Source: Linnemannia schmuckeri | Taxonomy: Eukaryota > Mortierellomycota > Mortierellomycetes > Mortierellales > Mortierellaceae | Length of the DNA: 64,000 nucleotides | Direction: 5' to 3' | NCBI GenBank assembly: GCA_029449235.1 | Contig: JANATG010000001.1 | Location: forward strand, 4,030,001 to 4,094,000 | In this document: one piece after another, positions 21,926 through 32,209 of the stretch | Layout: each line of letters starts with the position of its first letter | Numbering within the stretch: the first letter of the stretch is position 1 | Notes under the pieces: model-generated | Told to the model about the DNA's origin: nothing | Databases searched by the model: none | What the model saw: the letters and a program-made list of their open reading frames with translations, nothing else | Translations under genes and position numbers: made by a program

Positions 21926-24918
21926 TTAGAAGTCAAGCTCTGCAAGAATGTTTTGCTGCAACCATGACCTGAAAGTCTCCATTGTCCGCCTTCCTGTGTC
22001 AGAAGTGGCACCAATCGTAACGACGTCATGCGGATGGGGTCCATCCGCTCCTGAAAATGGCTGGGTAGCTCCGCCTTGCAATGGCTGGTCTTCCAAGAAT
22101 ATCCGCTTTGATCTGAACCGATCCTGGTTGCAAATAATTGTAATGCTGATAGCCCTGTCAGCCTTTATATCAACAACCAAGTGGCTACAGAAACAATTAT
22201 AAAAGTTTATAGAGGTTAGTGCACCCGCAGATTTGATTCGTTGACCCAAAAAAGAACGTATCGCAAGAAGCAGCCTACTCACATGTGCGAACTCTTGCAT
22301 TTGCCCACGTCGTCTCTCTGTTGGGGTACTGCAAAGACACCGACACAGTGCTGTTCAATATCAATGACAAATCTCGGGCTCTGGAGTCTAGGCGTCAACT
22401 CTGACCAGTCGTTAATGGAATTGAGGACATCACAAATCCGTCCAATTGCTCGAGAGGCCAGTTCCTGTTCAAGGACTTTCTCAAACTCTGCAATGTGTGC
22501 CATCGGTGCCGCAGGTCGATCAGAGAGTTGGAGTACGACGCATGGCAATGGGTGCGACCGGATGACGAAACGGATAGGAGGCGCTTTCATTCCAACACGG
22601 ATAGACACCGCCAACCCCATACCATAGTTCGATACATTCCTGAAAGGCGAAGCAGCGGTGCTGTTGAGCAGTAGGGCGGCTTGGGCGCCAGCACTTCCAT
22701 TGCCACAACCAGAGGTAATTAAACTTGGTGGAGGAGACTTGATATCGACAGACTGCAGCTGAATAGCCTCCCACCAACTTTGGCGAAGGTTCCTTGTGCT
22801 TCTGGTCAGGACATCCCGGACCCTTTTCGAAAATGTGAAGTATTGTAGTGCCTGCAACATCATGCTCAGCATGGCCGTGGGGCGATGTTGAAGTGTTTGT
22901 TGAATTTGTCCATATGTGCCAGCTGCGCGCCCACCTCCAGGACGCGAACTCTTGAAAAAACTGTCGGACCGCTCCTTGATATTTTGGCGAAAACGACGAT
23001 GCTGAGTCAGTTGAATAGCGCAGCACAATACGTCGGCAATCCCTTGATGGCGTTTGGCGAAATCGGATTTAGGCAACGAGCCAGAAAGCAAGTCATCCGT
23101 TGTGGCACATCTATATGCTATTCTGAGTTCCAGCTCTTCATTGACGGATAAAAGAATCTCGTTATCCACAATTGAGACGCAGCCGGTCATCGTCCGCGCT
23201 TCATTAACAAGCTATTGGAATACGACGACAACGACAACGACGACGACGACAAAAAAAAAAAGACTTGTGTAAGTGTTCTTCATTTTCCTTGAGTTATCTA
23301 CCAAACAACAGCTGGAAAAAGGGAGCGGATTTGCCTTGTCCGTTATTACCTCATGAAATAGCTCACCGTCAAAAAGAGAATCCTGAGCTTCCAAGAGCTG
23401 AGTGTGTAGAGTGTTGGCTCTCCTCCCTTTGGCTTCTTTTGGTCCTAGATAAAAGTAGAACACAATACATATCGGGTGAGGTCTGTCAGGCGTGGTGCAA
23501 AATCAAAATAAAAGATAAACGTATGAATTCCTTAAACTTTACAAGAAAATACTATCAACGGTACCTTGGATGTAAACAGCTCCTTGCTGCATAAGGCTCA
23601 TAATCAGAACCTTCCCGCTTTTGTTTGGAATGTGTAACTCGATGCTCCTCGCTATTCCTGGCGAATCATCGCGAGATGATGGGTTCCGAGCCAACTCTGC
23701 GTATGCTCGTTCACCGTAGAGCGATCCCACTAAGTGATCAAGGTGAGTATTCCATAATCAATAAAAGCGTGAGGTGTTAGGTTAGTAGAATTGATTAAAA
23801 GACATGGATTCGCTGAATGAACGACTATTGAGATATTTCGACGGCGCCGGCGCGTACCGTCCCGGAATCCGTAGTGTACAAAGAGATGAGATCCCGTTCC
23901 CTGGCGGCTACCGTGCGGGGGGTGCAGCTGGAATCCTTGCTGATTGTAGCCTGGCTGCCCACTCCTGCCAGAGACGAGGCACCAATTATTCTTCCTAAGT
24001 CTCAACGCGCCAGCCCAGAACTGGTCCTCATCGACCATCACCCCCCTGAGTTTCTGAGCCCCTTGGATCAATATGTCCGCCGCATTGCGAAGCTGTTGCC
24101 TTTTAGCACCCAACGCCAGCTTCTCGTTCTGGATCTGAGCTGACACAAGGATAGGCTTAGGCACGTGCTCGCATTTGAGAGATCCTGGTGGCAATGCCGT
24201 TGGGGGAGCGTTAGATGGAAAATTTGATCCTGATCCGATAGCGCCAGAGGGCGATTGGAATGATGAAATGATGATGTTGAGGACGTCCAGGGCAATCCCG
24301 ATCTCACTTTGCGCGTGCCTATACAGAAAGCAAGTGTTAAAGGGGTATCTATAACATTGCCAACTTCTTGACCGTGATGAAAAACAGTAACGTTGGATTT
24401 GGCTGAATAAGTACCAAAGTTTGGCGTATATTCCTTGGGGCGAAGTGACCCGAGCATTTGTAGCTGTTGCTGCAGACGCCGCTGTTACTCCTCCTGCAGG
24501 TTGGTCTTGGACATTGAAGCCATCCGTTCCAGCTGTCGTCGCGACCGCCGATCCTTCTGCTGGCTCCTTCACCGATGCTACGTTGTCGGTGTAACGATCA
24601 TAGTGATCTCCAGCTGCATCAGAAATGACTTTAATCTTGCGTTTCAGCTTTTCGCACGCATTGCCATCTCTAAGAGAGTCAACGACAAAAAGAATGACAC
24701 ATAGTGGAGGAAGAGGAGGAAGAGGAGAAGGAGGAGGGTGAAATTGTATTAGCTGTTGAGAAGGACAAAATATAACGACGCTTTGAGTGGGTGACGAGAT
24801 GTGTTGGGCATTACGGCAGGTAGATCTCTTCGGCCTTTTGGGTGATGTCGAAGGGAAGGCGGTCGAGACTGGGCTCCAGATTGAGCTTGATGCGTTTGTT
24901 GGAATCCTCTGTGGCCAT
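21926..24918 (-). CDS. MED17: Mediator subunit 17 (head module scaffold)
   Basis: Seven exons: 24918-24815, 24669-24415, 24318-23804, 23729-23565, 23444-23350, 23211-22283 and 22184-21926; in phase, about 773 residues. Diagnostic stretches are the N-terminal IKLNLEPSLDRLPFDIT, the helix HAQSEIGIALDVLNIII, DEDQFWAGALRLRKNNWCLV, the LFVHYGFRDG segment, and QLLEAQDSLFDGELFHE. All are typical of Med17/Srb4, the largest head subunit, essential for Pol II pre-initiation complex assembly. Intron 3 uses a weak donor (GTCTTT) that I chose because it alone keeps frame; the other junctions are standard GT-AG. The start ATG (MATEDSNKR) follows a clear upstream gap containing a four-copy 7-mer. It lies downstream of CMTR1 on the same strand, 153 bp apart. 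Confidence 0.85.
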
Positions 24919-25009
24919 TTTCTCTGGTGGCGATCCCTGGTCGATGAGTATGGATGTAAATGGCTGGCAAAGGAACAAACATTTATGCCAGTCTTGGTTC
25001 CTGCAACAC

Positions 25010-25037
25010 AATTTCGAATTTCGAATTTCGAATTTCG
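25010..25037. repeat. Four tandem copies of AATTTCG upstream of MED17
   Basis: Four perfect copies of the 7-mer AATTTCG form overlapping TTCGAA palindromes every 7 bp. They lie about 95-120 bp upstream of the MED17 start codon and about 35 bp past the CMTR1 stop. A binding-site array or simple slippage are both possible. Confidence 0.7.
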
Positions 25038-25071
25038 CAGTCAAGAAAACGCAGCGAACGCGTCTTTTATT

Positions 25072-25286
25072 CTACTGGCGTCTCGTGCTGGGTTGCATAT
25101 TATTCAAGAGCGAGTCCAGCAGCCCCGACGACTGCCCGCGCTGGCCAGGAGGAGGTCGTCTGGGTCCGCCAGGCAGTGACTGTTGGGCATAAGGATGCGA
25201 CCGGTGTTGCTGGTGTTGCTGGTGCTGCTGTTGTAATTGATGCGAACCAGAAAAACGTTGCTGGGGATGTCCATAATGTTGCTGGG

Positions 25287-25318
<32 letters not shown>

Positions 25319-27384
25319 CCTTGTTGATAGCGCGGCTGGTGCTGGTGTTGGTGCTGCTGATGCTGCTGATGCTGCTGATGCTGGGGGTGATGCTGGTGTT
25401 GAGGATGGTATGGTTGAGGCCGAGGGGGGATGTGCCATTCTTGCAGACAAAGTTTCTTGATTGCTTCCTGGTCAAAGGCTGGGCGAAGTCCTTCGTTCAC
25501 ATATTTGAGGAATACATCTAACGCCTCCGTCTGTCGGATGGCCGTCTTCATGTTGTTCCGTTTGATATAATCCATAAAATGAGAGTCGCCTGTCAAGACT
25601 GCAAGGTCCACGATATGGTTGACATCATCCTTAATTGAATCCAATGCCGACGATGACGATGGCGGTGGTGCTTCATAGTCGCTTGTTGCAGATGCAGTCG
25701 CTTGTTCCTTGTCTTTTAACTGCTGGTACCGATTGTTGACCTCTTTCAAATGTTCAATCACCAGGGAGGGCTGACGCTTCAGCAAGTGCCTGCATACAAC
25801 ATATCGCTCAGAATTCATGGGCCGACTCGTCAAAGGCTTCATGACACAGATTTTCTCAAAGTTCCTTGACAATATCCAGACCAGCCCTGCGGTAACAGGC
25901 GTAAAGATGTCGAAAATCTTGACTACGAAGTCGCCACCTATATATTCACGCCGAATGGGAGGCGTTTACTATTAGAATTAGAAAAGGGTTGTTGGCTCAA
26001 TCGCAAACAATGTACTTAACGATCGCCAAGAGAGGCTATCGCCTTACCTTTCTGGAGTGTCATAAACATGGTTAATATCTGGCAGAGAATCAGTCGCTGT
26101 AGCAACGTCTCCTGAACTGCCTCGTCTCCATCAACAGATATTCCTCCGTCGGCCGACACCAATCCCACGCCCAAGCCATTAGTCTGCTGTTCCACTAGGG
26201 CAGCAAATGCATCGATGTTTTCCTGGTTTAGAATGTCACCGGTCCCATCTCTCCCGTAAAAAATCCTGAGGTTGTCCTGGACTGCAGCATCCTTATGAAA
26301 CTTTTCCAATTGAAAATCCAGGTCGCCTTTCAAGGTCATGGCCCATCCTCGAGCGCGTTCACCCCATGTATGCTTGCGCCAGAGAAGATACTCTGAGAAT
26401 CCTCCGGGCCCTGAACACAAATCTACGAACCGAAATGCCTTGGAGTCCTCGTTCCGCTCGCTTTCGCTTCCGATCGAGGGATCCTCTTTTGTCGCAGTCA
26501 ATGCCAATTGGGAGTCAATGCTCGCCAATTTTACCGAGGCTCGATTCATGAAAATTGACGAACCCACAAGCTCGTATGGGTTGCAACGCTGACGAGCTCT
26601 TCCAAAGACATCTTGGGGAACTGCTCGCAACTTTTTCTGTTCACAAATAACAGTGAGTACAGTGTCAGCAGTAAGTACAACTGACGAGTCCGGCACATTC
26701 ATTCAACTTTACATAAAGACAGATATATATGTACCTTGCTCTCAACAAGGTTATCGACGATTCCCTTGATGCAGAAGAGATCCAAATCCACCGCTTCAGG
26801 TTTCCCAGACTTGATTTCGAAGCAATTAGGAGGTATCTCGTATGAGGTAGCCTGAAAGACATCCAGATGCTGGTCCAAAAACTCTGTTGGCGGGATGAGT
26901 GGCCTCATTAACTGTTGATTTTGCTGATGGTAGGTGTTGTTGGCATGATGTCCTTGACCATGGGGTGAGTATGCCTGAGGCTGGAGACCATGATTAGGGT
27001 CGTACCTCAACGGTCCTTGTGGATGGTGCGCGTCAAATTGGAACGGGGGTCGCTGATGGTTGTGGCTACTTGATCCAGGTCTGGGATTTGGTCCACCTCT
27101 GCTTCCGCCACTCTGTTGGAAGCGAACCTTTGGGCAGTTGTAAAACGTAGGAATGGCGGTACCAGACTCCAGGGGAGTAGCCGCATAGACAGGATCGCTA
27201 TCTGATAACGCGAGTCGACAAGGATGTGGCGCAAACGCGCAATGTTTTTCAAGAAAGGACGGGCGGGGTTAGTTTAGAGTCCAGCTGGTCATTTAGGAGA
27301 CATAATGTGGCTATTGAGTAAGACCAAGTGTTGGCCAAGGTGATGCCTACCGTTGTAGGGGTCCATGTATGCCTGTCTGCTCAT
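25072..27384 (-). CDS. CMTR1: Cap-specific mRNA 2'-O-methyltransferase 1 (FtsJ/RrmJ fold)
   Basis: Four exons: 27384-27351, 27201-26735, 26636-26048 and 25937-25072; in phase, about 651 residues. The RFM fold has a SAM motif DLCSGPGGFSEYLLWR. A full K-D-K-E catalytic tetrad is visible: Lys in NRASVKLA, Asp in VSADGG, Lys in FVVKIFDIFTP, and Glu in NSERYVV. NPYELVGSSIFMNRA is the family's substrate-side motif. The enzyme methylates the first transcribed nucleotide of capped mRNA in the nucleus. The C-terminus, where animal CMTR1 has an inactive guanylyltransferase-like domain and WW, is instead a long His/Gln-rich tail ending in a short R/P-rich segment. No G-patch is evident in the Q/G-rich N-terminus. 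The 34-nt first exon (MSRQAYMDPYN) was chosen because no in-frame ATG exists in exon 2 before the conserved region. Confidence 0.86.
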
Positions 27385-27657
27385 CTGTACGTGCGTCGGT
27401 GTTGCACAGGACTGTTGGAGACGATGAAGAAACGTTATGCAAGAGGTCAGAAAAATGTTTTGAAATGTGGCTTTGCCGCCTTCAACAAAGATGCATATTC
27501 ATTGCGTCGGTGCTTCGCCTCCTCACCTCTGCTCCATCCACCGCCATCTATTGCAGGGAAACTGAAAGGAAATCGAAAGGAAATCGGACAACCATAGCGG
27601 TAGTAGGACATTTTTTCAAGTTCAAACCCACGCCATACGTTCACTCAGAAAGTCGAC
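27385..27657. promoter_or_regulatory. Bidirectional promoter, CMTR1 / RPC5
   Basis: A 273-bp gap between divergent starts. It carries direct GGAAATCG-like and GGAAAC/GGAAAT motifs at about 27556-27590 and no TATA box. The pair joins Pol II mRNA capping with a Pol III subunit. Confidence 0.4.
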
Positions 27658-29310
27658 ATGCCTCCCAAAATCTCCATCAAACCAAAGATCTCGGCTACAG
27701 CCCGTATTCGCAAACGGGTTATCGTCGAGGAGGAAGGCTCAGAGGACCACGATGCGAACATGCAGGATGACGGCGTTGCAGATGAAGGCGATGTGATGGA
27801 AGACGCCTTACAGGAACAGGAGCGCTTAGAAGAGGAGCGCTTGAACAGGGACAAAGTCGTCAAGAGGGAAGGCCGTCAGGATGCACCGCAGGTCATGGCC
27901 GTCAGCTCCGCGTCAAAGACCAAGGATATCATGGCAGAGCGGGTCTACTCAGCAGAGCCCACCCCCGATTTCAAAAGCACGCAGGAATCGTCAGCACAGG
28001 ATGATTCCTTGCCAGCTATGGAGGGATTGGAAGGGTCGGCAGATAGTGACTCTTTCGACAATTCTGCAGATCAATATCAAGATCATAACTTTTCCGTGGA
28101 GTCCGGAGGCGAAAGATTACCTGATTATGCTGACGAAGGTGACGAGTTGGTCAAAGATATCCCAGTGTACCTGTCGCAGCGCCTTGCCAAGTACCTCTAT
28201 CTCTTTCAGTATCCCGTTCGTGCAGCTGCTCTACCATACAGTGAAGGATCTGGGCCAAGCAAGGCCAGAATTAAGCCTTTGTCGCAGCTGATCGAACTGG
28301 AGCTTCCTGTCGATACCAATGCCAGCCAGTACAATAAGGAGCGCGGAGAAGAACTTGCAATGGGAATGAACGACAAAGCTTTGAGGACAGCTTTGGATGA
28401 TGAGCCTGACGATGACGAGAAGCGAGAATTGCTCGACAAGCAGACCCTTGTATCGTCCCTTATTCCTAACGCTACAAATTACTTGGCAGGAGTCTTGCGA
28501 AACGGTAAAGGGCTTTACTAAGTCAAGTAGCACACTTGTTGGAAGTCGTGATCTGATGTCATGAGTGTTGTTCTACATATTGACCGTACTCTCTCTCACA
28601 CACACACTCATGGTTGTGATGTTGCCCTTTAGACGAGATACACTTGACTCCCATTCACGGAGCAGTTCAACTTCGGCCAAGTTTTAAGTACCTGGACAAG
28701 ATTGACGAGAAAAAGAAGCAGGCTTCTAAGAAGATCAGTGATGAAGAGAACAAAGAGTTGCTGGCGAAGCAAAAGGCCGAACAAGAGCAAAAAGCGAGAG
28801 CATTGCAGGTAACTCCCAGGACGCAGCCGACTGATCTCACAGCTGTACTGTGAGTGTGATTGAATAAGCCAAGAGTAGGCTAGAATGCGTGCTCAATTAT
28901 GTGCTTGCCTATCGCTGTTATTGAATAGGTGCAAGTGAGAAGCGCGGCCGATTCGGAGGCAAGGCGGACCAGTGGACCTAACAAGGCGCGCTTGGCCGAA
29001 GAAGAGAACTGGACCAAGCTGGACTATTTTGATGCCGAGGTAAGGCACTCGTTTGTTGATCTGTATTTTACTTGTATATTTTTTTGTGTGATGGTTGATT
29101 CTGTGGGATTATATAGGAAACTGACAGGACGTTTTATTTATTTCTTTTTATTTATGAATGAATGAATAGACGCGTGAGTCTGCGCTGATCTACGACCGGA
29201 TGTTTGCAAGCTATGTGGATGAGCTCGACTGTGTGACGACGGTGTCGGACTACCTGGGCCTTGTCTCGTCGAACAACTCGTTGCGGAATGTCAAGACGGA
29301 GCCCAACTAA
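27658..29310 (+). CDS. RPC37: RNA polymerase III subunit RPC5 (POLR3E / Rpc37)
   Basis: Four exons: 27658-28504, 28633-28808, 28929-29039 and 29170-29310; in phase, 424 residues. After an acidic N-terminus (about 1-160), the Sin/RPC5 core begins at DIPVYLSQRLAKYLYLFQYP, a near-signature of the POLR3E/Rpc37 dimerisation domain. It continues through TPIHGAVQLRPSFKYLD and WTKLDYFDAE/TRESALIYDR. Rpc37 pairs with Rpc53 to form the TFIIF-like Pol III subcomplex needed for termination and reinitiation. Length is typical of the fungal protein and shorter than the animal form. Several donors are GTAAGG/GTAAAG. A possible poly(A) signal AATAAA is at 29411-29416. Confidence 0.88.
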
Positions 29311-29576
29311 GTCTACGAAGAAGAACAAGAAACAGAAATGGACACGGCCTCTGCCTGAAGGCGGCAGCGTCCTGACCAGTGGCGGGCGTTTCTCTTTGCC
29401 ACCAAAAGAAAATAAAAAGTCAATGGAATAAGAACTGATTATTAAGGGTTCTGTGAGGTCTAGGCCCAAGTTCCTTTTCCCCTCCCACCTCTCTCCTTCC
29501 ACATCCTCCACTCGTCACTCCTCTCTCTCTCTTTCTCTCTCTCTTCTCCATTATAACTCTCCTCACCCCTCCCGTA

Positions 29577-30341
29577 ATGACCACCTCCCTCAATATTATC
29601 CGCAGGTACTTGTCTGCCGGCAACGACGTCTTCGTCGCCTCATCCATCCCAGTGGTCGAATCCTCCTTCTCCAAGCGTTCCCTCGTCCACCTCGAGAAGC
29701 GCGTGGACTGGTGCACCAGCACCACCTACTGTGCTGATGGATCCCATTGCATTGGAGGCGGTCTCTGCAAGAAGAACTTCAACTGGTACTGGATCATCGC
29801 CGTCGTCGCCTTCCTTTTCATCCTCACCATTTTCACCTGCATCCGTCGCCGCAGGAACGCTGCCGCCATGGCTTCCCAGCCCGTCGTCGAGACTATCGCC
29901 GTTGTTCCTCAGAACCAGTATTCGGCCTACCCTCCCCCTCAAAACTATGCCCCCCCTGCCGGCGATCCCAACATGGCTTACCAGACCCCTGCTGCCTACG
30001 TCCCTCCCGCTGGCAGTCCCGCTCCCATCGGATATGCCACCCCTGGAACTTATGCACCCCCTGCTGGTTCCCCATACCCCGAGAAGCCGTACGGTGCCCC
30101 TCTTGATGCTCCTCCTCCGGCTGCCTACTCGCCTTACCCACCTCCAGCTGCTGCCGGTCCTACTTATTCTGCGCCTTACTCCCCCGCTCCTTATTCTGCC
30201 GCTGCGGCCACTCCTGCCACAGCTTACTCAGCTCCTTACACTCCTCCTGGCACTGGCCAGCCCCAATTGGTCGGTAATGCCGTTCCTGCTCCGTACCCTG
30301 TTCCTCAAGGCGAGGCCTCTTCCTATGCTCCTCCGAAGTAA
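29577..30341 (+). CDS. Single-pass membrane protein, short Cys-rich ectodomain, Pro/Tyr/Ala-rich tail
   Basis: One uninterrupted exon of 254 residues. The first about 70 residues include a small Cys cluster (CTSTTYCADGSHCIGGGLC), then a transmembrane helix (WYWIIAVVAFLFILTIFTC, about 71-89) followed at once by RRRR, a positive-inside stop signal. The rest is low-complexity P/Y/A/G/S with repeated YAPPAG-like units (about eight). The C-rich/TM/basic/proline-rich layout resembles fungal plasma-membrane sensor or adaptor proteins, but I do not recognise the family. A hydrophobic N-terminal signal peptide is not clear, so topology is inferred. The leader just upstream is strongly C/T-rich (CTCTCT tract). 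GC-rich third positions suggest high expression. Confidence 0.65.
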   Translation: MTTSLNIIRRYLSAGNDVFVASSIPVVESSFSKRSLVHLEKRVDWCTSTTYCADGSHCIGGGLCKKNFNWYWIIAVVAFLFILTIFTCIRRRRNAAAMASQPVVETIAVVPQNQYSAYPPPQNYAPPAGDPNMAYQTPAAYVPPAGSPAPIGYATPGTYAPPAGSPYPEKPYGAPLDAPPPAAYSPYPPPAAAGPTYSAPYSPAPYSAAAATPATAYSAPYTPPGTGQPQLVGNAVPAPYPVPQGEASSYAPPK

Positions 30342-31063
30342 AGTGGGAGAACCTTTTGTCTGCAACTGCACTGACAAGTGGCCAACCGTTCGGAGTGGTT
30401 TCTTTCCCTTCTTTCTTCACCCGTCATCTACTCCTAGTATATCTATCCCGCTCACTCACTATCTAGCCGACCGTAATAATAATATACATACAAAAAACAT
30501 TGTGTACTTTAAAAAACTGCAGTTTGAGTCTTTGAATTTGCGCTTTTGGTCTGATGGCGCTGCGCGGCAGCTAAAACATCGAAGATGGATATGTAGACCG
30601 GCTTGCTGTTTTCCTAAGGGGAAAAAGAGAAAGAGAGAGAGTGGAAGGAAGATGGCATGCATGCCTTTCGGAAAGAGGGAGATGGATAAACAGAAGTCGA
30701 CTCTTTAGCTCCTTTTTTTTTGCGTTTGTTTTGTTTCTTGCCCTCTGTCTCCTTCTCTCCTCTTCCCTCCTCACCGCCACTGCCAATCTGCCACTATAGC
30801 TCTTTTTGTTTCCAAACAGAGTACAGTACTGTACATGTACTGTAGATACGCCTCTTCCCCCCCAAAGACAAAGAGGCGGTTTAGTGTTGCGCTTATTTTG
30901 CCACTTGCAACTGCTCTCAGTAGAGAGAGAGAGAAAGGCAAAAAAAAAGATGTCAACATGGCATAAAGTCCGCTTTGATCCCTGATCAGAGTTGTTCGCC
31001 GTTTGAAATAGTTTGATCGCATTTATTACGTTTAGGCTTTTTAAACTCGGTGAACCAGTAAAG
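30342..31063. other. Intergenic, low complexity
   Basis: I see no gene. It holds A/G-rich and T-rich patches, a GTACAGTACTGTACATGTACTG self-complementary stretch near 30820-30843, and short GAGAGA runs. Confidence 0.5.
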
Positions 31064-31538
31064 TCACGTTGTCCGAGGGGCATCGTTGGTCAGCGCGGGG
31101 ACCTGCTTGATCGAGATGAACTTCAGTCGCTGCGTCGAGTTCACAACGGTGCCGCGGAGGGCATAGGTGCGGTTTGCATGGATTCGGGCTGTAAGGTACG
31201 GCACCTTGAAATAAACCGGAAAGTTGCGCTCCTGTCGAGGGTTATCGACGACAAGAACCTACTGACCAATAATGAAGGAGGGCCTGTTGGTATAGTGACA
31301 TCGAGGAGTGGATGGTGATCTTTGAGTTGAGCCCAATTGACAGGATACTATTCTCGTAGTTCCTGTTGGATTTATTACTGCTATTGTTATTGTTACTGTT
31401 ATTGATATTCCTGGTGTCCATTTTGTTACTATTATTGATATTCCTGATGTTGGTATTGTTATTAACAAGGATGATCTTGCCAGAGATTGCTATTGACTGA
31501 GGAGTCGCCGGGGACGTCTGAGAAGGTATAGGAGACAT
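31064..31538 (-). CDS. Small unknown protein, two exons
   Basis: Proposed exons 31538-31467 and 31258-31064 join in phase to 88 residues beginning MSPIPSQTSP. The case for a gene: a classic C/T-rich leader and ATG, an exon-2 frame of 65 codons with balanced composition (NFPVYFKVPYLTARIHANRT, then LRGTVVNSTQRLKFISIKQV), and an acceptor CAGTAG after a pyrimidine-rich stretch. The in-frame TAG just before exon 2 forces an intron. The weak point is the donor GTTAAT; the 208-nt intron is rich in AATAAC repeats. I do not recognise the family. It is divergent from ALG14. Confidence 0.4.
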
Positions 31539-32209
31539 TAATGCTGGATGAAGATGACGATGAACTGAGAATTTTGTTGGGTAAGAAGGAATAGGGAAGA
31601 CAAAGCGAGAAGGAGAGAAAGAGAGAAAGAGAGAGAGAGAGAGCACCACGAATTCCTGTCTAAATGCGAGTCTTGCTCTAATTGCAAAGATAAAAATTTT
31701 TGGGCAAAGCAGAGAAAGCAAAGAACCCTGCAGATCGTACGACCGTAAGTTGTCTCTCTTCTCTCTTTCTCTCTAAGCGGGTGTTGCTGCATTTAATTAA
31801 CGAGGAAACGAGACTGTGCGACCACGTTTGGCATGGGATGTGATGGGTATCCTTATTTCACTGACACAGGCCATGCGAATAATGATCTTCAGAGGGAAAA
31901 AAACCCCCCGAAAAACCCTAAAAGACCCTAAGAAATCCCTTAAAGAACTCCCTAAAAGTGCATGCCTTAGAAGTTTCCAAGAACCCTTTGATGAGCCCTA
32001 AAGACTCCAGTGGGAAAATGGATACTATTATTGCTACTCAAGGAGTCAAAGTGACAAAAAACACAAAAATGTGTAAAAATCTCAAGAGAACTACAATTTA
32101 TCGCATGACCTGCGTCAATGAAATAAGGGAACTCAGATGGGATTGAGGTGCACGTGACCAAAAGACTCATTTTTTCCCTCGTCGAACCTCTTCTCCATCA
32201 TCCTCGACC
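31539..32209. other. Intergenic, CT leader and degenerate CCCTAA-like tract
   Basis: No gene seen. The first 250 bp hold GAGA/CTCT microsatellite sequence on the leader side of the minus gene. At about 31900-31960 a degenerate series of CCCTAAA/CCCTTAA/CCCTAAG words spaced 9-11 bp is visible. The last 100 bp form the ALG14 upstream region. Confidence 0.45.

Noticed and set aside
25100..25521. Frames rich in Ala/Ser/Leu around 25100-25521 on both strands
   Set aside because: Other-frame readings of the CMTR1 His/Gln repeat.
30571..31022. Overlapping minus frames near 30571-31083
   Set aside because: Low-complexity translation of AT- and GA-rich spacer without conserved content.
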